64,000 nucleotides of DNA. Source: Cycas panzhihuaensis (Eukaryota > Cycadophyta). Shown here one piece after another: positions 19,337-30,596 of this stretch. The position numbers were made by a program, and so were the translations under genes. A model generated the notes under the pieces. It was given only the letters and a program-made list of their open reading frames with translations, was not told where the DNA came from and searched no databases. The DNA is taken from NCBI GenBank assembly GCA_023213395.1, contig CM041465.1, forward strand, positions 175,033,741 to 175,097,740. Direction: 5' to 3'. Positions within the stretch are counted from its first letter, which is position 1. The number at the start of each line of letters is the position of its first letter.

Positions 19337-19560
19337 CTTCTTTTGCTATATAATCTTCTTAGAGCATAACTTCGTTTGGGATCCTCTCAAGATCCACAGG
19401 TGGGAGGGTGGGAAAAAATTTCACTTCCTTCTTGCCACAATGTCACCTTCCTTCCTTGTAGGACTGACTACTGCGAATGTGAATAAACTATCTTGATCCC
19501 CCTCCGGAAAAAAATTCAACTATATTCTCAGAAGATATGGTTCCACAGGATAGCTTCAAC

Positions 19561-19575
19561 GAAACTCTAATACCA
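19561..19575 (-). other. Primer-binding site of element B
   Basis: The minus strand reads TGGTATTAGAGTTTC, one mismatch from the initiator Met tRNA complement in the first twelve bases. It lies two bases from the LTR. Confidence 0.85.
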
Positions 19576-19577
19576 TT

Positions 19578-20124
19578 TGTAGCGGAAACTTTTATCTTAT
19601 TTCAGAAATAACACAAAGATTCATAGATACTGATCTAATATATGCTCAAACAGATCTCATCAATCTCAAATAATAATGAATATTGGAAATACACCATATA
19701 CATTGAAGTAAAGTAATGGAACTAGTACAAATAAAAGGTAAATATATTGTCGAAAATAATACTGGAAAGTACAAAAATATACAACAAAATGTTCTTATTG
19801 AATGCTTGTCCCTTCGAGGCAGGAATCCTCCAAATATCTCAGGCCAAAAGACAGAGCCAACTACAGCCATAGAGACAAAACTATGGAAGAGATCCAACCA
19901 AAGTGATGACCCAAAATGAGGGCTTTGATCCCTATTTATAATGGTCAATTATTATCTAGCTTGAAGTTGGCCAGAACTAGGATAGTTCACTGGGAGTGAA
20001 CCATGAATGAAGTCGGCCAGAAGACAGGCTTATAGGTCGACCAATACTCCCATTCCTACGCTCAATTATGGAGGTTTAAGTCGGTTGATAGGCCCCTAAA
20101 GAGAGGTTTTCCTGGAATGCAACA
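19578..20124 (-). repeat. 5' LTR of element B
   Basis: A 547 bp LTR starting TGTTGCATTCC on the element strand and flanked outside by GTAAT (20125-20129). A minus-strand TATA-like TATAAATAGGG lies at about 19931-19940. Confidence 0.92.
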
Positions 20125-20129
20125 GTAAT

Positions 20130-20740
20130 CCACCCTGCACTACTCATCTCTCTGCATACTCTATAGAACCCGCGACCATGACTATGATGGCAAAATGCCA
20201 TGGTATTTTATTTTTGGCATGCTAGTGATTTCTCCTACTTCTATCTGATGACAAATTGCTATCGACAATCTTGTTATTTGTATCATTCATCATAGCCTGG
20301 TTTATTCCTTCGTTTCCTTGCCCTTGTGATGTAGAGTGTCAAATGTTTGCTAATCATAATAATCATGTCAAACTCCTACTTCCATGCTTGCTACAATGAG
20401 GTTTTCCTCATATGGTCGCTTGTTCACACACCCTCACCAAGGTCGATGACATAGATAGAAAACTACAAAAATATTTTTTCTTCGTGACACAGTAGGCAAT
20501 TATTTCAAGGGTGGTTGTTGATAACCTATGGGTAGCAAATGATGGCATATGAACAACTATTGCAACACTTCAATGTCAATGATAATATTGAATCATAGGG
20601 TAGACAACTTCTTCTTCATAGTAGCCTGTAAAAATTTGTGAACTCGACCATAATGCTTATGCTTTGATTCTGGTCAGCAATTGGCAATAGTTACCCTTCT
20701 CGATTTCTCCTTCATACCCTTTGCGTATGGTTATGAACAT
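20130..20740 (-). other. 5' internal region of element C
   Basis: Sequence between the primer-binding site of C and the point where B inserted. No domain is recognised in any frame. It is probably untranslated leader. Confidence 0.5.
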
Positions 20741-20753
20741 AGTTTTGACACCA
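20741..20753 (-). other. Primer-binding site of element C
   Basis: The minus strand reads TGGTGTCAAAACT, a decayed match to the initiator Met tRNA complement (TGGTATCAGAGC), two bases from the LTR edge. Confidence 0.65.
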
Positions 20754-20755
20754 GT

Positions 20756-21208
20756 TGGGGCATGGCCACATAATTTATGATAGAAAATATTAATCGTTAT
20801 AGCATAAATCATCCAAATAATAACATCTCAGCATAATTACATTAGATCTTCATAGTAAATTAGAGTAATAACAAATAATAACTTTCTACAGAATGATATT
20901 AGATGTACACAGTAAGTAATAATCAGATGAAATATCAACAATCAATGCCCTCTTCAAGGTGAGGGTTTCCTCCTAAATGGCACAACAGTGCCCTAATGGC
21001 CCTAAGCCATTATTCTAGATTAAATAATAAATTCTCCAAGATCTTTACAAATGAATAATACTCCCCTATTTATAGCCCTAGCTTGGGCTTATTTTCATCT
21101 CTCTAAAACCAACTTCTTATTCTCTCTAATAAAAAGCTAACTTCACTTCACATAATTAGACATGTAATAACTCCTTAAAACTGACTTCACATAATTAGAC
21201 ATGTAATA
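20756..21208 (-). repeat. 5' LTR of element C
   Basis: A 453 bp LTR matching 1022-1450. Its outer end (plus-strand ATGTAATA) is followed by GAGAA, the duplicated target, and then by the resumed RT of element F. Confidence 0.88.
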
Positions 21209-21213
21209 GAGAA

Positions 21214-21930
21214 TCTGCTAGGTCATGTAGTTAGTAAGGAAGGCTTAAGGCTTACTAATTGACCGAGCAAAAGTGTTTACTATACTCAACTTTCCCATTC
21301 TCCTTACTAGGAAACAGTTGATGTGATTTCTACCTTTAACCAATTATTACCAAAGATTTATAAAAGGTTATGTCCCCATCTCTAGACCCTTAGAAGATCT
21401 ACTTAAAAAGTTACTGAATGGGAATAGGAAAGTGAGCAACAAATGGCATTTGAATCCCTAAAGAGAGTAGCGGCAAAAATACCCATCTTGCAATTCCCTG
21501 ATTAGATTAAAATGTTCCATGTCCATGTGGATGCTTCTCAATTTGCAATTTGATGCGTGTTAGCCCAACCTGGAGAGAAACATTGACCATCCAATTGCAT
21601 TCACCAACAAAAAACTAATACAAGTAGAGCAAAATTATATGATTATGGAACAGGAAGGATTAGGAATGGTCTAAACATTACAAAAATTTCAACATTATTT
21701 ATTGTCAAACCCATTCGTATTCTATGTAGATCATCAAATTCTTTTATACCTAATCAATAAGCTATTATTACACGGAAGAATCGATAGATAACTTATGCTT
21801 TTCCAAGAATTTACATTTAAAATTGTGGTTAAACCTGGAAAAGCGCACATAATACTAGATCAATTATCAAGGATTAATAATGGTGAAAAAGCAACTGCAG
21901 TTCAGGACGACTTTCTTGATGCTCATTTGT
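21214..21930 (+). pseudogene. RT end and RNase H (element F)
   Basis: The RT resumes as NLLGHVVSKEGL, continuing the part cut at 1021. RNase H follows with KMFHVHVDASQFAI, stop, CVLAQPGE, aligned with FHVHVDASQYAIGCVLAQPS of element A. Many stops and frame changes occur, for example after WE and PD. Near 21840-21890 the end block (KSAHN, then ARS-like residues) matches A's GKAHIIPDQLSRI with frameshifts. It is far more decayed than A. Confidence 0.8.
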
Positions 21931-23160
21931 TCAAAATCAACACAATTTCACCAAAGTGATATGAAGGCATATCCAAATACTTGTCAATAGGCAAATTACC
22001 CCCAAGAGACAAAGCAGAGAGACGACACTTGGTAACGAAAGCATAGCCTTACAAACTTAGCCCAAATGATGTATTAAGATGTTGCATTGCACCTCACAAA
22101 GTGGAACAAGTCCTATATCAGGCACATCAAGGGGTGGTTGGTAGTCATGTGAATAGAAAAGCCACTTGTTGTAAGATACTCAATGCTAGGCCATGGTGGC
22201 CAACATTATCTAATAATACATGGAAATTGGTGAAAAAGTGAGAATATTGTCAATGGATTGGGAAACTCCGCTGCCAAGATTTTCAACCCCTTAACCCAAT
22301 TCTACCCTAGGCCCCATTCAAAAAGTGAGGAATCGATTTCGGAGGTCCAATATGTCTTGCTACAAGAAGATCCCAAGCAAGATATATATTGGTCGCCACT
22401 AACTGTGCAATGAAATGGGTGGAAATAAGACCACTTAAGAATGTTGATGCCCATAAGACAACACGATTCCTGTATGAAGCAATCACAATAAGATTTGGAT
22501 GCCCACTGGAATTAATAAGTGAACAGGGCTCCCATTTTCTCAATAACGTCATATAGGAGCTTATGAGAACCTTCATAATAAGTCATAGAAAATCAAGTCC
22601 ATATTACTTGCGAGCAAATAGCTAAGTTGAAAGTTCAAACAAGATTATTAAGAATCCTCTATGAAAAGTATGTGATATTGGCTCATCGAATTAGGTAGAG
22701 ACAATACCTTTCATACTATGTGCCTTCCGTACAACCCATAAGTGAGCAACTACACAAACTCCCTTCCAATTGGTATACAAGCTCAAAGCCATTGTTCCTT
22801 ATGAATTCGAAATCCCAAGACTCTACATAGCCCTCATCTGCCGCTTAGGAGATGAAGAATCACTTTGAGAGAGGTTATTCCAATTGATTCAACTCAATGA
22901 AATGAGACATATAGCAAATTGGATGTAAAATGTTGAGAAAAATCGCAAAAAGGTGTGGCACGACTTCCATCTTTGATCACCACAATTCCAAGAAAACGAT
23001 GAAGTGTTACTTTATAATGGAAAGCTTGAAATCCATCGAGGGAAATTAAAGATGTATTGATTCGGTCCTTACATAATCTAGCAGATATTTCCAAATGGTC
23101 CAATTCAACTATGGGAATCATATGGGCAAGTGTTGCCAAAATTGGTCAATGGCAACTGAT
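21931..23160 (+). pseudogene. Integrase (element F)
   Basis: The zinc region is QAHQGVVGSHVNRKA, then YCQWIGK. The catalytic core matches A, but two acidic residues are altered: A's [10 protein letters not shown] reads VATNCAMKWVE (Asp to Asn), and VSDQGAHFL reads ISEQGSHFL (Asp to Glu). The Glu is kept in VESSNKIIK. The GPY/F module appears as FGPYII, stop, QIFPNGPIQLWE near 23060-23120. Several stops, no chromodomain. Confidence 0.82.
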
Positions 23161-24190
23161 TGAAACAAATGGAGAATGAATATTCCAAAATGAAGGATGA
23201 ATTTAAAGCTACCATAATCAATGTTGGTTGGAGATACATCTTGTTACCACCTTTGTACTGGGACAATGAATTAATAAAAAGCATTGTGCACCCACTATTT
23301 AGACAAGATTGAGGTATCCATTCATCTAATAGGGTGTATCACCAAATTACCTCCTGCGGGAAGGGTTTCAATCACTGAGAAACAAACATGAGTGGACAAA
23401 AAAGAGTCATCCACACATTGTGTAAATTTGGTTCCAGGATGTATATTGAAGGAAAAAAAATTTGGGGATTTGATGGATCCTGAGTTGAGATGGCTAGCCA
23501 AAATCTATATCACTCGATTCTTGGGAAAGACAAAATTCACATCTTGTCCCACTAGAATATTAACCACCCTTCAAGAGGTGCAGGAGAGAAGCCAATTAAA
23601 TTAGAGTGAATTCTTGGCACAATCAATTCAAATTCAAAGAAATATGAAGGCCAAATGAAACTTTTAAGCATCCTTACACTACTATTAGGGTTGCTTTTTG
23701 ACTCAATTCCTATAGCATGACTACCATAAGAAGACATCGACAAGGGGTGGGCCCTACAACAACAATCAACAAATGCTCTTCTCATGGACATTCATTCCAG
23801 AAAAGTTCATCAAGTAGTTAAGACAACGATGAGGTGCATTATCTTATGGTTTCAAGGTGTTGCATGACTTACTCATCCATATTGCCCTAACAAAAAAGCC
23901 AAAAAACAGATGGGACAAGTAGTCGAGTGAACAAAAACATCTACTAAAGAAACAACCCTGCCATGCCCAAGGTTGGGGAAGCATTAGACGCAAAATTCAA
24001 CAAATTAAGAGTTTACTCGACAAAATGGTGGAAAATCGGAAGCAATGGCAACAACAAATCATGAAATTACAAAAAGAATTATAAGACAAAACAATAGAGG
24101 TAGAGAATTTAATGAAAATTAACGAAGATATGATGTAAGAAGGATGCCTCGATTGGCGAGCCATAGGAGCAACTTGCGACTAGAAGTGGG
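23161..24190 (+). pseudogene. Accessory gene after integrase (element F)
   Basis: A decayed homologue of the accessory gene of element A. Matching blocks: KMKDEFKATIINVGW and then LLPPLYWDNELIKSIV (A: GWGEYLYCNPLYWDQELMES); LLSILTLLLGLLF near A's HPSLLLAVLF; and the coiled coil QQQIMKLQKEL followed by KTIEVENLMKINEDM. Stops and frameshifts are frequent. Its presence in two diverged elements argues that the gene is a real part of this lineage and not a chance capture in A. Confidence 0.65.
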
Positions 24191-24299
24191 GGAACGTGAC
24201 CCACTATCATAAACCAAAAATTTTGACAAACATAATAGCAGGGACTTTGGTGACATTGAACAAGGATGCTTAAAACATTTTTTGAACCCCTGATGGATG

Positions 24300-25002
24300 T
24301 ATGCAGTGGATTTGGCTCCAGGACACTTGGGAACTATTGGGGATGTTTCCTGGAATGGCTAAGATGAAGATTCAACAAAGAAAATGATGAAAACATTTGA
24401 AAATCAGCCAAGGAAAAGTTCTGGAATGGTTTTGGTAAGCTTCTGGAATGCAAGGGATGGTTCCAGGTCAGGAAACACACTCTCGGGGAATAGTTCTCAA
24501 CAAATGCAGGAGCGGTTCTATAGACAATGAAATGGTTATGGAACAAGGAACGCTTCTTGGAATGGTTCTACGTCCAAACTTCGAAAGAGATAATAATAAT
24601 ATGGTCGTGCGGACGTACATTTATACGAAGTGGCATTTGTTAATCATGAGGTTTTGTGTTATGAGAGATCAAAAGATGTGATATACAATTGTACCTTTTC
24701 GAGTTCTTGGCCATGTAAAAGAGTATAAATAGGCCATTTCTCCCAAGGGTTCAATGGTGAGAGCCAGACAAGGAAAGTGATGTAATGTTCTATGAGCATA
24801 TTCAGTGTTGATTAATGAAATATACAAGTTACGAGGAAAGACTTGTGCATTCTATGTGATTGATAATTAGTTGTGTATGTTGTAAATGAATACGTTCCAT
24901 ATGTGATGAATATTAGAAAGTTGTTGTATATGTTGCAACTAACCTAAGGGTAATCCACAATATCGAGTAGTTTTAGGATGTTGATGGCCAAGTAGGTCAA
25001 CA
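24300..25002 (+). repeat. 3' LTR of element F (left edge approximate)
   Basis: The end TAGGTCAACA at 25002 resembles the LTR end of element A (AAGTCAACA). A TATA-like TATAAATAGGCC lies at about 24724. The left edge is not determined, because the partner LTR is outside the window; 24300 is an estimate from alignment with A. Internal GAATGG/GGAATGGTT motifs recur (24353, 24422, 24444, 24560). Confidence 0.5.
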
Positions 25003-26280
25003 AAATAGCCCCTTGATAAATAAAGTGAAACACATCTGATTCTCATATAGGATGAAGGTTGCCGCTAAATTTTTTGCGCCGTGGTATAAGCACTAGTCCC
25101 TACCTCTAATCTCATAATACACAGGGCATCCAAAGATAAAATTCTACTTTGTCTTAGTCTCTAAAGCACAGAGTCTATAGATACATTGTTTCTGAGGCAT
25201 ATAATGGTTGATCTTGACTCTAATGTGACACGTTCCTTTTCAGTTCTATAATCAACAAGAATGGGGGGATCTCACGTCGACGACTTGAGGCAGCAAAGAT
25301 TATTGGATGGATGACCAAATAGCATATCTGCATGAATAGATGGGCCATTATGAAGGATGACCAAGATCAACAAATAATAGTGTGGGATCTATGCTTCTGC
25401 TTATGGTTATTCCATTGCTGACCCAAGGCTTTGCCTTAAGTTGTTGTGAGCAAACTGATAGTTGACCAAAAGAGAATCTCAATCCATATGAACAATATCA
25501 ACGAAGGTAGCCAGGAAGAGTGATATTACAGTCAAATATATGCAAAAGGTGCTCCACATAAAAGATTGGTTAGGGCTAAAAGCACTAAAGGGTGTGATCC
25601 AAATGAACTGGTAAATATCTATTTGCATAGACTCATTAATCTCTTTCTTGGTCAACTAACGATAGGAAGAATCCCAGGAGAACCCATAAACGGGTAGTTG
25701 ATCTATAGAGATATCAATACTATGGAATAGTAAGGAAATTTCTAAGTACTAGCATCAATAACAGAGGTTGATCGTATGAACGCAATCTTTAAGAACAAAG
25801 GGCCATATATGAATACCTACTTCTACAAGAAGCAATATCAACTATACATTGCATCTTGTGTAAAAAGGTGACTAGTCTAAAAATAGTCTCTACAATAAGA
25901 GATTGTGCATCAAACTCTACCTAAATAATACATTGTAAAATTGTCCTCTTGCAATGAATGATTGTTGCAACATGCACATTTGGAATCTCTCTATATGTGC
26001 TACTTAGTCTATCTAAGATTTGATTCCTAGATCTCATATCCATATATAGTTGTTGGTCTTATGATCACATTGAAAAGATGCATCTTAAAAGAGGCATCTT
26101 GAAAATGAAATTGGAAACATTGTCTTTAAGGCAACAAATGAGGACTAACCTTTACGTAATTTCACTTGCCAAGCTTGTTGTAAACTAAACTATGGTCCCA
26201 CAATTTTTACCCCCAAATAAGTATATGTAGTGATAGTTAGAATTGGTTGTCCTTTAAAAGTGCAATGCAAGTTGGTCAAC
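25003..26280 (-). other. Probable LINE 3' coding region, badly decayed
   Basis: This lies downstream, on the minus strand, of the LINE RT at 26281-27050. Short frames are interrupted by many stops. No domain can be named with confidence, and no poly(A) tail or target duplication was found. Confidence 0.35.
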
Positions 26281-27050
26281 CCTCTTGCTAGAGGAATTAA
26301 AGGCCATAATCTATAGTTTTATTAAGGTTCACCTCCAGTCTCCTATTGTCAGAAAATATAGCCAAAGAATCCAATTGTCTTTGCAGTACCTAAAGAGTAG
26401 AAAATAGTTGGACAATGTCATCAACAAAGAGAAGAATGGAGATCAAGGTGTCTCAAAGGAAGCATCCATCATTAGCATGAATAGCCTCTCAAGGGTGCTA
26501 CTTAAACCCATCAATGTACAATCCAAGGACCATGGGTGAAAGAGGGTAGCCTTCTTTGGCCCCAATGATGTTCTTGATATTAATAGAGACTCTTGCATGG
26601 GTGTACATACAACCCAAAATTGTCTTATAGATTGCCATAATTGTTAAAATGACAATATTTGTATCCTAGGAGTGTGAAGCCTCTCAAATAGAAGATGTCT
26701 AGGGATTGTATCAAAAGATTTCCAGAAGTTTATAAAGCAACAAGACTTATAAATGTTGATGTTTGCTTTTTCAATAATGGCCTTGAGAGTAAAACTATGA
26801 TCAATCACCTAATAATCATGACCTGCCTAGCCTTTAACCTTGAGTTTTGACCTATTAGCCCACTCTAAGAGATACATGTCCAAAATCATAGCATAGGGTT
26901 TATCCAGAGCATGACCTATCATGATGGTCCTATAATTCCCTAGATCAAATGCATCTCATATTTTGTAAATAGGGTTGTGACAAACTTTCCCTTCCTTAAA
27001 GACTTCTCCCTCAACATTCTATAATTAAACATAATAATTTAAGTTAGCTA
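26281..27050 (-). pseudogene. LINE (non-LTR) reverse transcriptase remnant
   Basis: Minus-strand translations in shifting frames give LGNYRTIMIGHALDKPYAMI (the NYR.I block), FINFWKSFDTIPRHLLFERL (the F.D..KAFD..PR block), AKEGYPLSPMVLGLYIDGF (the QG.PLSP block, here EGYPLSP) and ILLFVDDIVQLF (the FADD box), followed by LQRQLDSLAIFSDNRRLEVN. These are the ordered RT motifs of a LINE ORF2 protein, which copies its RNA at a nicked target. Several stops and frameshifts. No endonuclease was recognised upstream. Confidence 0.8.
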
Positions 27051-27868
27051 TTTGTCAAACATCTTATTAAGGAAGGCTAAATTCATGAATTGGCTTGAAA
27101 TGAGGGCTCCACATAATACAACCCATCATGAGGCATTTCCATACACATTGCCCTTAGCTAAAGGCTAGAATCATGCCATGCATTTCATCCCTCTACAATG
27201 GCCATCTTGTGGGGGTGCTCCCATACACCAAATACAGGAATGGTGTCGTAGTCTCATTTTTGGGAACATATAATCTTGACACACAATGATTGCTCCCCTC
27301 TAATGCTTTAGAATTATTTAATGCCATTTTCCACTCATGGGTCCTTCAGACAAATAGAAGTATATTCCTAAACTTTTTATTTCCAACACACGGAGGACTT
27401 CAAGTACTAAATGGCAATTCCAACAATGTTCCATCATAAGGAAATCACTTTTATTATGTGGTTTTGTTTTGGGGTAACTTTATGCCTTGTGTTACCCATT
27501 TAGGAAAGGCACCTTCTAGGTGGATAACTGGTTATCCAATTTATAGATCTTTGTCTAAAGGATGCCTTCTAGTCCTTGAACCCATCAAATGAGTGAAGTT
27601 CACCAATGTGAACTCTTTAATCTACTTGAACCACTTGCCACAAGAGCTAGCCATTTATATTTAATCATGATCACCTAGTCTCTAGTCATATCATGGTCAA
27701 CAAACTCATTCCCTTCCAAGAGGGTCTAACCCATATCATACAATGAGGCGTTCATGAGACTACTTAGTGGTACATGCTTGTGGCATACTCCTTCCAAGCA
27801 CTCAGTGAACTTAGAACATCAAGTGCTCAATGAACTTAATTTATTCATTTATTATTTAGAGTAGTTGG
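27051..27868. other. Unassigned sequence between LINE relic and element H
   Basis: The first part may be upstream LINE sequence. The rest could be the body of H's 3' LTR, but it does not align with the 5' LTR. No coding domain seen. Confidence 0.4.
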
Positions 27869-27921
27869 GTCTCGGTTATGAGCCACAAATAAACATTAAA
27901 TATTAACACTCCCCCTTAATG
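27869..27921 (-). repeat. 3' LTR start and polypurine tract of element H
   Basis: Plus 27869-27908 matches the outer 40 bp of the 5' LTR (ATGAGCCACAAATAAA). On the element strand CATTAAGGGGGAG abuts TGTTAATA. The same tract and LTR start occur in element D. Confidence 0.75.
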
Positions 27922-27929
27922 TTTATTTC

Positions 27930-28448
27930 ATTTTTCTTGACACCTAAACCATCCCTGAAAATCTGGAATGTATCACATGCTAGTGGATTGGTGAAGATGT
28001 CAACCAATTGTTCTTCTATTGGCCTATACACCATCTCAATTACACCTTTATGAATCAATTCTTGAATAAAGCGATGGTGCACCTCAATATGCTTGGTGTG
28101 AGCGTGAAACACAAGAATTGTCATAATCTTCAATGTGCTCTAATTGTCACAGTACAAGACAATTGGTTCTAATTACAGTAGTCCCATGTTCTTCAGAATT
28201 TGTCGTAACCAAATGGCTTTAGTAACAACCGCAACTACAAACTTGTACTATGCTTCAGTTGAAGATAAAGCAACATTTGATTGCTTTTTACTACTCCAAG
28301 TGACGATAGTTGAACCCAAACTAAAATAGTATTCAAAAGTCGACCTTCTGCTATCTACATATCCGGCCCAATTAGAATCTATGAATTTTGTGAACTTGAA
28401 ATTATCATTATACTTGAATTCAAGTCCATATTGAATCATCCCTTTCAA
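27930..28448 (-). pseudogene. Copia RNase H (element H)
   Basis: Blocks: FIDSNWAGYVDSRRSTFEYY (family D.DWAG..D.R.ST.GY), TWSSKKQSNVALSSTEA, then after a stop IWLRQILKNMG, HTKHIEVHHRFIQELI and EEQLVDIFTNPLACDTF. The last is the ADIFTK.L end motif. Two or more in-frame stops. It degrades the RNA strand of the hybrid. Confidence 0.88.
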
Positions 28449-29460
28449 ATTTTAGAGGATCCTCTTTGCAACTTTCTAGTGACTCTGTTTTGGCACTACC
28501 ATAAACTTAGATACCATTCCAATTGTAAAAGATATATTGAGTCTAGTAGTAATCAAGTATATTAGACTTCCTACTAGTTGCCTATACAATGTTGAATCAA
28601 CATCTACTCCACCATCTTCCATTGTCAATTTAGAACTTGTCTCCATGGGGGTAGGCGCAGGTTTGCTATCATCCATTCTGAATTTCTTCAGAATTTCCCA
28701 AGTGTCTTTCGCTTATGAAATGAAGATGTGCTCAATCCTTTTCCATATTTCCACTCCAAGGAAGTAGTGTAAAATTCCTAGATCTGTTATCTCAAAGGAA
28801 TGATTAGGATCTGCCTTAAAGTTTGATATCATATCAATATCATTACTTGTGATTAGTAGATCATCAACGTACAACACCGCAAACATAATTCTATCATTTT
28901 TTGCTTTGATGTATAGGTTTGAGTCAACTGGAGATCTCTCAAACCCATTCTTGAAAAAGTCCTGATCAATCTTTTCATACCAAACTCTAGGACCCTATTT
29001 CACGCCATACAAGGCCTTCCCTAATTGGTATACCAAGTTCTGATAACCCTTTTCCACAAAGTTAGGTGGTTGCTCCATGTAGACTTCTTCATTTAAATCC
29101 CTATTTAAAAATGTACTTTTTACATCCATCTAGTGAAGTTGCCAATTAAATTGTGCAACCATCACCATAATAAGATGAACGATATTCATCTTTGCAACAA
29201 AAGTGAATGTTTCTTGGTAGTCAATCCCTTTTTGTTGCTCGAAGCCTTTCGCTACAAGTCAAACTTTGTATTTGTTTACAAATCTGTCATATTTGACCTT
29301 AGTCCTATAGACCCATTTACAACTAATTGCATGCTTGCTAGCAAGCAATTTGACCAAATCCCACATGTGGTTCTTATTGATAGCTTAGATTTTAGTATCC
29401 ATATCATCATTCCACTTTATATCTAACACATGTGCCATTAGAGCCATCTTCATCGTTCAA
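28449..29460 (-). pseudogene. Copia reverse transcriptase (element H)
   Basis: The frame is nearly continuous, with a few stops: LVAKGFEQQKGIDYQETFTF, VAQFNWQLH, stop, MDVKSTFLNRDLNEEVYMEQ, LGKALYGVK, stop, GPRVWYEKID and the active-site box FAVLYVDDLLITSNDIDMI (YVDD intact). It then reads FEITDLGILHYFLGVEIW and DSTLYRQLVGSLIYLITTR. Stops fall where the family has Gln, Arg or Trp. This is standard copia RT organisation. Confidence 0.9.
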
Positions 29461-29879
29461 AAGGACGCAATTTTGACTTCTGCTTTCCCTCGAAAGCAGG
29501 TAATAATTTCTCAACATCCTCCATAGTTTTCAAATACCACTTTGGAAGCTTCTTCTTCGAAGATGAAGGTGAAGTGTTAAACAATTTCTCTAGCTTAGGC
29601 TCTAGTTCATCTTCAACGTCTGCCTAGATTTAACCTTTGGAAAATAAAAAGATTCCAACTCTACTGCTTCACCAAAGTCAAATGGTTCATATTCAACTTG
29701 AACAAGATCACGTGAAGAACTGCATTCAGGTGGCTCCTGAACCTAGTCCTCAATATCAATTGAACCAACATTTTGATTCTTATTTTCCTAAAAATTACAT
29801 CACGAGTTGTATGAACTTTTCAAGTTGACAAATCGTATACTCTATATGCTTTAATTTCATCAAAGTATCCAACTAGGAT
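29461..29879 (-). other. Copia integrase-RT linker (element H)
   Basis: The low-similarity hinge between integrase and RT. It contains short acidic segments and no catalytic motif. Confidence 0.5.
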
Positions 29880-30596
29880 ACACTTCATGCTTTTATTGTC
29901 CAACTTCCATCATTTCTCCTTGGGAATATGCACGTATGTTGTACATCCAAAGACTCTCAAATGACTAACAATTGGCTTCCTATCTGACCAAGCCTCCTTA
30001 GGTGTTCTGTTCCTAACAACCCTCATAGTGCTTCTGTTCGTTAGGTATGCAACTGTGTTCATAGCTTCTACCCATAAGAAATCTGTAACATCCTTGCCTC
30101 TCATCATCACTTTAACTTTTTCAACCAAAGTTTTATTCATCCATTCAACAACTCCATTTTGTTGAGGCACATAGACAGTAGCAAACTGTCTCTAAATTCC
30201 ATGATCCTTGTAGTACTGACTGAATTCATTCGAAGTGTACTCTCCACCATTGTCAATTTATAGGACCTTAATCTCGTGACTACTTTCATTCTCCACCAAC
30301 TCCTTAAACTATTTGAAGTAAGTAAAGGCTTGCAATTTTTCTCTCAATGGAAAAACCCAGACTTTTTGTGAAAAATCGTCAATGAAATTGATAAAGTATC
30401 TCAATCCACCAAGCGAGAAGATAGTCATTGGTCCACAAATATTTGAGTGAACCAATCCTATTTTTTCTCTAGCTCTCCATGCTTTCTTCTTTGGAAATGG
30501 CTCTTTATGTTGTTTTCCAAAAATACAAGGTTCACATAGACAAGATTTAACATTTATCACAGGAAGGCCATGCACCATTTTCAATCTATGCATCAA
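29880..30596 (-). pseudogene. Copia integrase (element H)
   Basis: The zinc region ends in CLCEPCIFGKQHKEPF. The catalytic core: LVHSNICGPM, where the first Asp is Asn; then after a stop IDNGGEYTSNEF, keeping the second Asp; and PQQNGVVEWMNKTL, where the usual ERMN Glu is still present as E before WMN. It ends with RTPKEAWSDRKPIVSHLRVF and GCTTYVHIPKEK. One catalytic residue is lost, so the copy is inactive. Confidence 0.9.

Larger units (their letters stand above)
3719..20124 (-). mobile_element. Element B: Ty3/gypsy chromovirus
   Basis: LTRs at 3719-4266 and 19578-20124 are flanked by a perfect 5 bp duplication GTAAT (3714-3718 and 20125-20129). On the minus strand the order is LTR, primer-binding site, Gag, zinc knuckle, protease, RT, RNase H, integrase, chromodomain, polypurine tract, LTR. 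Element A (7833-18455) is inserted between Gag and the zinc knuckle. Without A the element is about 5.8 kb, a normal chromovirus size. The chromodomain after integrase defines the lineage. Confidence 0.92.
1022..21208 (-). mobile_element. Element C: non-autonomous LTR retrotransposon hosting B and A
   Basis: Two LTRs (1022-1450 and 20756-21208) in the same orientation are flanked by the direct repeat GAGAA (1017-1021 and 21209-21213). Once element B (3719-20124) is removed, C is about 3.8 kb with roughly 2.9 kb between the LTRs. That interior shows a weak Gag-like start, an acidic segment and a Ser/Leu/Pro-rich segment, but no RT, integrase or protease. It is related to element E through the Ser/Pro-rich segment and a shared leader motif. 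Confidence 0.85.
762..25002 (+). mobile_element. Element F: Ty3/gypsy retrotransposon, 3' part, split by nested insertions
   Basis: F is the outermost element of the left third. Its RT is visible at 762-1021, is interrupted by element C (1022-21208), and resumes at 21209 with the rest of RT, RNase H, integrase, an extra post-integrase gene and a 3' LTR ending near 25002. It is a relative of element A: the RT, integrase and extra gene align by eye. The 5' half lies left of the window or was displaced by element G. It is heavily mutated. Confidence 0.8.
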
